Positions 6,820-10,764 of a stretch of DNA of 10,764 nt are shown piece by piece. The DNA is from Acidobacteriota bacterium (GTDB taxonomy: Bacteria > Acidobacteriota > Terriglobia > Bryobacterales > Bryobacteraceae), in contig JAPKYY010001032.1 in assembly GCA_026394095.1 (NCBI GenBank), forward strand, positions 1-10,764, written 5' to 3'. Both the position numbers and the translations under genes were made by a program. Every line of letters starts with the position of its first letter. Positions within the stretch are counted from its first letter, which is position 1. A model generated the notes under the pieces. The model saw only the letters and a program-made list of their open reading frames with translations. It was not told the DNA's origin and searched no databases.

Positions 6820-6822
6820 ATT

Positions 6823-9294
6823 CTAGTCGGGTTTCGAGTAGTAATAGGTGTGATAGTAGGTGTACTTCGAGTAGAGTTCGCCACGGCGTGCGCCGTTGAC
6901 GACAGTACCCAAAATATTGTTTTCACACAAGGACTGTATGGCTCGGGTGATGGAATCGACCGTCGTTACACCAAGGCGTACGACCAGAACCGTACCATCT
7001 GACATTGTGGAGAGAAGATTCGCATCCGCCGCAAACAGGAGCGGCGGCGTATCGAGAATTACCCAGTTGAAAACCTTTTCGAGATTCTTGAGAAGCTCCC
7101 GTACCTTGTCAAGATTCAGCAATTCCAGCGGATTGATTACCGCTTCACCAGCAGGAAGGATGCTGAGATTGGTGCCAGCTACTTTCTTGATGATTTGCTC
7201 CATGGTCGCTTTCCCGAGAAGGTAGTCTGTGATGCCCGGTGAGCGGTCGACCTGAAAGAGATTGTGTACGAGCGGACGACGGAAGTCGAAGTCGCATAAT
7301 AGTGTGTTGTTGCCAGCCAGGTGAGACTCAGCGAGTGCGAGGTTCACAGCTGCCATCGACTTTCCTTCTGCGGGTGACGGGCTTGTCACGACTACAGTAT
7401 GGATAGGCTGCAGACTCTGCAGGTGATTGAGCCTGGTTCTAAGCGTACGGAACTCTTCGCTGGGTGCTTCATGGGGGCGCGAGGCATCAATCAGATGTGC
7501 GTCCTGCGAAGGATTAAAAGGGATCTCCTGTATGCGCTCAAGGAGGTTTTCGAAGTCGGGAGGAAGGATTGCAGGTGGCGGACTTAGAGTTCGTGAGACC
7601 GGTGCCGAATTTCTCGGCTGGCCCTGGAAATCAGTCGGGCTAACCCCGGATCGCCTTAAGGCGTCATGTACTCGGCTCATTAATGTTGCGGTTGACCAGG
7701 CAAGCCAGGTCAATCTGCGGCGACGACGTACTACCAAGTCATTTTCGAGCAGAGGAATGCAGCCGAGGATGGTTAGCTGGGTATAGGCACGGACATCCTT
7801 AAGATTCTTGAGGGTGGAATCTTTCATTTCCTTCGCACCAGCAAAACAGATGCCAAGGATCAAACCACCGATTGCGCCACCGAGGATGATGATCCATCGC
7901 TTCGGTTCTGTCGGATTTTGAGGAAGAGAGGCTTGATCGAGAACTTCCAGCTTTTCCGTTTGCTTGCGATTTTCGAGTTCTACGGCAGCGTTGGCGCGCT
8001 GACGCATGCGGTCGATTTCTTCAAAGTCGCGGCGAGCCATCATGGCTGAGAGCCGAAGCTGTTCGTATTCTTTCTCGCTCGATGGCAGGGTGGCCAACGT
8101 ACCCTGAAGTGTGCGGGCTGCTCTATCGGCATCCTGAAGGCCTTTTTTATAAGACTCTTCTTCCATTTTGGAAGCTTCAATTCTGCCCATCAATTGTTGG
8201 ATCTGTGCTTCCAGGCTTCGTGCTTCGCGAACAGCTTCCGGTCTCAGCCCAGAAATTGAGCCACCGGTTTTCTTGGCTGCAGCCTCGAGCTCATCCTGAG
8301 TTTTCTGGAGACGATCCTTTTCCTTTTTCAAGATCTGGAGGTTCCCGATGGAGGCCTTGATATCAGGATGAGATTCCTGATATTGCTCACGAAGGCCCTG
8401 AAGGCGAGTTTCAAAGTTTGCGATTTCACGCTCAAGGGTTACAAGGCGATCGTTGCGTGGCACCAAGGCAACAGGTACGGTTTCAACCGTTGGAGTTGTT
8501 ACCTGCTTCAACTGATCTTTCAAAATGCTGATCTGGTTTTCGATGATCAATCGATCTTGATTGACCCTTCCTAATGCCGCGTTGATATTGGTCATCCGCG
8601 TTTCGATGCCGTTAATCGCCGAGAAAGTTGCCCCCTGCTGTTCAGGCGTTCTGCCGACATTGGCGGATTTGAATTTCGACATCTGTTCTTCAATTGCATC
8701 GAGATCTCGCTTTCGCGTTTGCCACTGATCTTCGACGAAATCTTTCATCTGGGAAGAGGAACTGGCTCGTTCTCGAACGTTTTCGTCAATGAATTTGGTG
8801 ACCAGATCCTGGCAGACTCTTTGAGCCGTAACCCGGTTTTCGTATTTGAAGGCTACAGAAAAAGCTAAGGTTTTTGTCCGATTCTCTCCACCGCCTCCGA
8901 TAGGGGTTACAAAAACAGCTTTTGACCGCATGTTTTCGATAATGTCTTCCATGGGGAGGCGCTTTCTCTCTCTGGGATAGAGCGAGTGAGTAGTAATGAT
9001 GTTCGTTAGCGTTGCTCGGCTGAGAATGCTCTGAGTCATCTGGTTGACTCGTTGACTCATGTCGACGGTTAAGGGCATTGAAAGCAGCCCTTCTGGTACC
9101 TGGGGAGGAAGAACACGTATAGTGGCACTGGAAACATAGGTGTCCGGCCAAAGGAAGGCTACAACCACACTGATCACCAGTCCAGCCAACATTGGAGCGA
9201 GGATTAAGGACCGATGGCGGCGTACGACGTCGATGTAGTCTTCTACATCCAGCGCTCTGTGCTGAATGGCAAGTGGATCTTGTAAAGGTTGCAC
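6823..9294 (-). CDS. Wzc-like polysaccharide chain-length regulator fused to BY-kinase
   Basis: This 823-residue inner-membrane protein combines a Wzz chain-length domain and a bacterial tyrosine kinase, as in Wzc-type co-polymerases that gate polymer length and export. It begins with a cytoplasmic N-terminus (DVEDYIDVVRRHR), then TM1 (~30-49) and a periplasmic region with long coiled coils (~180-450). The Pro-rich GNVR-type segment PQNPTEP (458-464) and TM2 (~467-486) follow. The cytoplasmic kinase has the ExxRxxR oligomerisation motif (Glu613, Arg616, Arg619), Walker A SPSPAEGKS (638-646), Walker A' CDFDFRRP (667-674), Walker B VILDTPP (745-751) and a C-terminal tyrosine cluster with seven Tyr in 808-819, the usual autophosphorylation tail. 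The start is GTG, supported by AGGAG 9 nt upstream. It lies 29 nt after the Wza-like gene and ends 3 nt from the convergent synthase. No tyrosine phosphatase or glycosyltransferase is in view. Confidence 0.9.
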   Translation of the reverse strand: MQPLQDPLAIQHRALDVEDYIDVVRRHRSLILAPMLAGLVISVVVAFLWPDTYVSSATIRVLPPQVPEGLLSMPLTVDMSQRVNQMTQSILSRATLTNIITTHSLYPRERKRLPMEDIIENMRSKAVFVTPIGGGGENRTKTLAFSVAFKYENRVTAQRVCQDLVTKFIDENVRERASSSSQMKDFVEDQWQTRKRDLDAIEEQMSKFKSANVGRTPEQQGATFSAINGIETRMTNINAALGRVNQDRLIIENQISILKDQLKQVTTPTVETVPVALVPRNDRLVTLEREIANFETRLQGLREQYQESHPDIKASIGNLQILKKEKDRLQKTQDELEAAAKKTGGSISGLRPEAVREARSLEAQIQQLMGRIEASKMEEESYKKGLQDADRAARTLQGTLATLPSSEKEYEQLRLSAMMARRDFEEIDRMRQRANAAVELENRKQTEKLEVLDQASLPQNPTEPKRWIIILGGAIGGLILGICFAGAKEMKDSTLKNLKDVRAYTQLTILGCIPLLENDLVVRRRRRLTWLAWSTATLMSRVHDALRRSGVSPTDFQGQPRNSAPVSRTLSPPPAILPPDFENLLERIQEIPFNPSQDAHLIDASRPHEAPSEEFRTLRTRLNHLQSLQPIHTVVVTSPSPAEGKSMAAVNLALAESHLAGNNTLLCDFDFRRPLVHNLFQVDRSPGITDYLLGKATMEQIIKKVAGTNLSILPAGEAVINPLELLNLDKVRELLKNLEKVFNWVILDTPPLLFAADANLLSTMSDGTVLVVRLGVTTVDSITRAIQSLCENNILGTVVNGARRGELYSKYTYYHTYYYSKPD

Positions 9295-9303
9295 GAAATA
9301 AAA

Positions 9304-9308
9304 CTCCT
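9304..9308 (-). promoter_or_regulatory. Ribosome binding site fixing the GTG start of the tyrosine kinase
   Basis: AGGAG on the minus strand lies 9 nt before the GTG at 9294-9292, in the 29-nt gap after the Wza-like gene. It supports translation from GTG rather than an internal ATG. Confidence 0.7.
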
Positions 9309-9323
9309 GATGTTCTGATCGAC

Positions 9324-9956
9324 CTACGGAACGACTATGTGATCGCCTGGCTGGAGCAAAATATTCTGCTCCAACTTCTTACCTTTGATCACTTCGTTGA
9401 AATTAAACTTCAACCGTTCGTTGCCGCGCATAATGATAATTTTCTTGCCGTTGCCGAATTCTCTAATTCCACCTGCAATGGTAAGAGCTTCGAGCACCGT
9501 CATAGGCCTAACCAGTGGAAAGGCACCGGCTTTGTTCACTTCGCCGGAAAGGAGAAATCTTTTGCTCTCAACTTTCTGAACTTGAAGACTGATGATCGGA
9601 TTCTTCAGAACTTTTTCGTAGGCTTTGGAAATTCTGGCTTCAAGTTCAACTGGTGTTGTGTCGGCAGCGTCGATTTCACCAATCAAGAGCAGATTGATCT
9701 TGCCATCAGGTCGAACCGATACTAGCCCGGACAGATCCGGTTCTCTCCAGACACGAATCAGGATGACATCTTCTGCCCCAATGCGATAAGATTTCGGGTC
9801 TACAGCAGCTCCGGCTGAGGCGGCGGATATCTCTGGCTTTTCTTCAACCGAAGTAGGGGGCTTCTGCTCTTGCCCAGTTGGGGGAGTTTGCTGCGCAAAA
9901 AGTCCAGCAATTGCCATGGCAGAGCACAGCAGGGCCAGTTTTATCAATCGGGTCAC
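9324..9956 (-). CDS. Wza-like polysaccharide export protein (Poly_export and SLBB)
   Basis: This 210-residue secreted protein is of the outer-membrane polysaccharide export family, which forms the periplasm-spanning exit channel for capsule or exopolysaccharide. A signal peptide covers ~1-21 (LIKLALLCSAMAIAGLFA|QQ). Cys11 lies within the hydrophobic core and no lipobox surrounds it, so it does not look like the lipoprotein form typical of Wza. A Pro/Glu linker (22-52) precedes the Poly_export domain (~54-126: YRIGAEDVILIRVWREPDLSG, VRPDGKINLLLIGEI). One SLBB-type domain follows (~131-190: FLLSGEVNKAGAFPLVRPMTVLEALTIAGG). Ending at VVP with only one SLBB makes it shorter than E. coli Wza (~380). 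It is the first gene of a two-gene operon with the tyrosine kinase, its normal functional partner. The start is GTG, supported by a strong GGAGG 6 nt upstream. Confidence 0.9.
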   Translation of the reverse strand: MTRLIKLALLCSAMAIAGLFAQQTPPTGQEQKPPTSVEEKPEISAASAGAAVDPKSYRIGAEDVILIRVWREPDLSGLVSVRPDGKINLLLIGEIDAADTTPVELEARISKAYEKVLKNPIISLQVQKVESKRFLLSGEVNKAGAFPLVRPMTVLEALTIAGGIREFGNGKKIIIMRGNERLKFNFNEVIKGKKLEQNILLQPGDHIVVP

Positions 9957-9962
9957 GTCTTT

Positions 9963-9967
9963 CCTCC
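9963..9967 (-). promoter_or_regulatory. Ribosome binding site fixing the GTG start of the Wza-like gene
   Basis: GGAGG on the minus strand lies 6 nt before the GTG at 9956-9954. It is among the strongest Shine-Dalgarno matches in the window and supports the GTG start and full signal peptide. Confidence 0.7.
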
Positions 9968-9979
9968 AATGGATGAAGC

Positions 9980-9997
9980 TTCGAAGGTATATTCGAA
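9980..9997. repeat. Paired TTCGAA palindromes in the Wza-like gene leader
   Basis: Two TTCGAA hexamers (9980-9985 and 9992-9997) are separated by GGTATA, so together they make an 18-bp dyad. The pair sits 24-41 nt upstream of the GTG start. It could be a small operator or a weak hairpin; the chance expectation for such an AT-balanced motif is not negligible. Confidence 0.35.
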
Positions 9998-10025
9998 AGA
10001 CATATGCCTCATCTCATCACGTCTA

Positions 10026-10031
10026 ATTTTA
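10026..10031 (-). promoter_or_regulatory. Candidate -10 element for the polysaccharide operon
   Basis: TAAAAT on the minus strand matches five of six bases of the sigma-70 -10 consensus and would start a leader of about 60 nt before the GTG at 9956. No good -35 hexamer is seen. The -35 position is occupied by one arm of the outer inverted repeat (10047-10055), so the promoter may depend on an activator, or the call may be wrong. Confidence 0.3.
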
Positions 10032-10046
10032 CACTAATCAAAATGC

Positions 10047-10104
10047 TAGAACTGTAGTACTGAGGTGTCATTCTTGAGAACCTAAGAATGAATCGACAGT
10101 TCTA
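10047..10104. repeat. Nested inverted repeats upstream of the EVE gene
   Basis: The outer arms are TAGAACTGT (10047-10055) and ACAGTTCTA (10096-10104), 9 of 9 complementary. The inner arms are TCATTCTT (10068-10075) and AAGAATGA (10084-10091), 8 of 8, around an 8-nt loop. As RNA this gives two stacked stems with a 12/4-nt asymmetric internal loop, ending just before GGGGGAG and the EVE start. As DNA it could be an operator pair between the divergent genes. It makes up the right third of the 168-bp intergenic region. Confidence 0.6.
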
Positions 10105-10124
10105 TGGGGGAGATGAGAAGGCGA

Positions 10125-10505
10125 ATGAAATATTTTTTGGCAAAGTCAGATCCACTGACGTACTCAATTGACGATCTGGAGCGTGATGGGAAGACAGCTT
10201 GGGATGGGGTTAAGAACGCTCAAGCACAACAAGCGATCAGGACAATGGAGGATGGAGACTGCGTTATTTGCTACCACTCCCAGGGACAGGCGGCAATTGT
10301 AGGCTGGGGCTACGTAGAAGGAGCTGTTTGGGTTGATGCCGCAGATCCCAAAATGAGCGTATTCACCTATCGATTCGCTGAAATCAAAGAGAGCGGATTG
10401 TTCTCAGATTTCGCTCTGGTCAAGCAATCCAGACTCTCGACAATGGCTGCCCCAAAAGAATTCGTGAACTGGCTAAAAAAGCGGGCTAAAGAGTTCAAAC
10501 CTTAG
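10125..10505 (+). CDS. EVE-domain protein
   Basis: This 126-residue protein is a stand-alone EVE domain, a PUA-like fold that in characterised relatives binds modified bases in DNA or RNA. Typical landmarks are the start MKYFLAKSDPLTYSIDDL (1-18), the WDGVKNAQAQQAIRTM segment (26-41), the core strand DGDCVICYHSQGQAAIVGWGYV (43-64) and ALVKQSRLSTMAAPKEFVNWL (97-117). The length is slightly below the usual 135-150. ATG 10125 is preferred because family members start MxYWLxKSEP. GGGGGAG (10106-10112) and GAGAAGG (10115-10121) lie just upstream; in-frame ATGs at 10104 and 10113 would add a basic MGEMRRR leader. Its 3' end overlaps the Maf gene by 11 nt. The target nucleic acid is unknown, and no restriction or methylase gene is adjacent within the window. 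Confidence 0.88.
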   Translation: MKYFLAKSDPLTYSIDDLERDGKTAWDGVKNAQAQQAIRTMEDGDCVICYHSQGQAAIVGWGYVEGAVWVDAADPKMSVFTYRFAEIKESGLFSDFALVKQSRLSTMAAPKEFVNWLKKRAKEFKP

Positions 10506-10764
10506 CGAGGACGCCTGCCAGGGCGAAGATTCGATGGACCTGATGCACCGGGAGCCCTACGACGTTGAAGTAACAACCTTCAATCCTGGGAATGAACCGG
10601 GATGCGAGCCCCTGGATCCCGTAACCTCCGGCTTTGTCGAATGGCTCGCCTGAAGCCACATATTCTGAAATCTCAGTCTCTGAGAGTACAGAGAATTCAA
10701 CCTTGGTTTCTTCAACGTGGAGCCATTGGCGGTCTTGCCAACGAAAACAAATTGCAGTTAGCAC
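10495..10764 (-). CDS. maf: Maf-family nucleotide pyrophosphatase, N-terminus outside the window
   Basis: These are the C-terminal 89 residues of a Maf protein (whole proteins ~190-200). Maf enzymes hydrolyse non-canonical or excess nucleoside triphosphates to the monophosphate and pyrophosphate. Seen here are HVEETKVEFSVLSETEISEYV (16-36), EPFDKAGGYGIQGLASRFI (40-58) and IEGCYFNVVGLPVHQV (61-76). The YGIQG and NVVGLP wording fits the YhdE-type dTTP/UTP pyrophosphatase branch rather than the YceF-type m7GTP branch. The frame is open to the right edge, and the edge codon GTG is probably internal Val (VLTAICF), not a start. The stop codon lies within the last codons of the convergent EVE gene. 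Confidence 0.9.
   Translation of the reverse strand: MLTAICFRWQDRQWLHVEETKVEFSVLSETEISEYVASGEPFDKAGGYGIQGLASRFIPRIEGCYFNVVGLPVHQVHRIFALAGVLAKV

Noticed and set aside
9192..9725. 177-residue plus-strand open frame
   Set aside because: It runs across two real minus-strand genes and their spacer in antisense. The composition is not protein-like and no family is recognised.
10074..10105. TTGAGA ... TTCTAT as a plus-strand promoter for the EVE gene
   Set aside because: The spacer is 20 bp and the second hexamer overlaps an inverted-repeat arm; the match is not better than chance.
10470..10497. T-rich stretch on the minus strand after the Maf stop codon as a terminator
   Set aside because: There is a six-T run, but no convincing stem lies directly before it; it also contains a direct repeat (GGCTAAA twice) rather than an inverted one.

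Overview
The window comes from a Gram-negative, didermic bacterium. It encodes an outer-membrane assembly factor (BamA), a periplasmic Skp/OmpH chaperone and a Wza-like outer-membrane polysaccharide exporter. Protein style suggests Acidobacteriota, perhaps a Bryobacter/Solibacter-type lineage: a Pro/Ala-rich linker in BamA, a Pro/Ala tail on Skp, and a small CxxC...CxCC protein. That placement is an inference from recollected family resemblance and was not searched.

Layout, left to right. (1) 1-1320, plus strand: the 3' part of a small cysteine-motif protein of unknown function, followed 9 nt later by an aldose-1-epimerase-family protein. (2) 5527-1327, minus strand: a four-helix membrane protein of unknown function, then bamA, then skp/ompH, probably one envelope-biogenesis cluster. 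bamA is broken into two overlapping frames (4867-4118 and 4121-1968), and the end of its second POTRA domain is missing. (3) 5566-6819, plus strand: an orphan FabF-like beta-ketoacyl synthase with a complete Cys-His-His catalytic set. (4) 9956-6823, minus strand: a two-gene exopolysaccharide export/control operon, with a Wza-like protein and a Wzc-like chain-length regulator fused to a bacterial tyrosine kinase. (5) 9957-10124: a divergent intergenic region with nested inverted repeats. (6) 10125-10505, plus strand: an EVE-domain protein, overlapping tail to tail by 11 nt with the 3' part of a Maf-family nucleotide pyrophosphatase that runs off the right edge.

How the genes relate: the minus-strand genes mostly build the envelope, by outer-membrane protein insertion, periplasmic chaperoning and polysaccharide export. 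The plus-strand genes are metabolic or housekeeping functions interleaved with them.

The points most worth checking are the split bamA, two strong minus-strand terminator hairpins lying inside the 3' coding ends of convergent plus-strand genes (1255-1289 and 6743-6777), and the nested inverted repeats upstream of the EVE gene. I found no tRNA, rRNA, CRISPR array, insertion sequence or phage gene. I also found no strong evidence for a new defence or mobile system.
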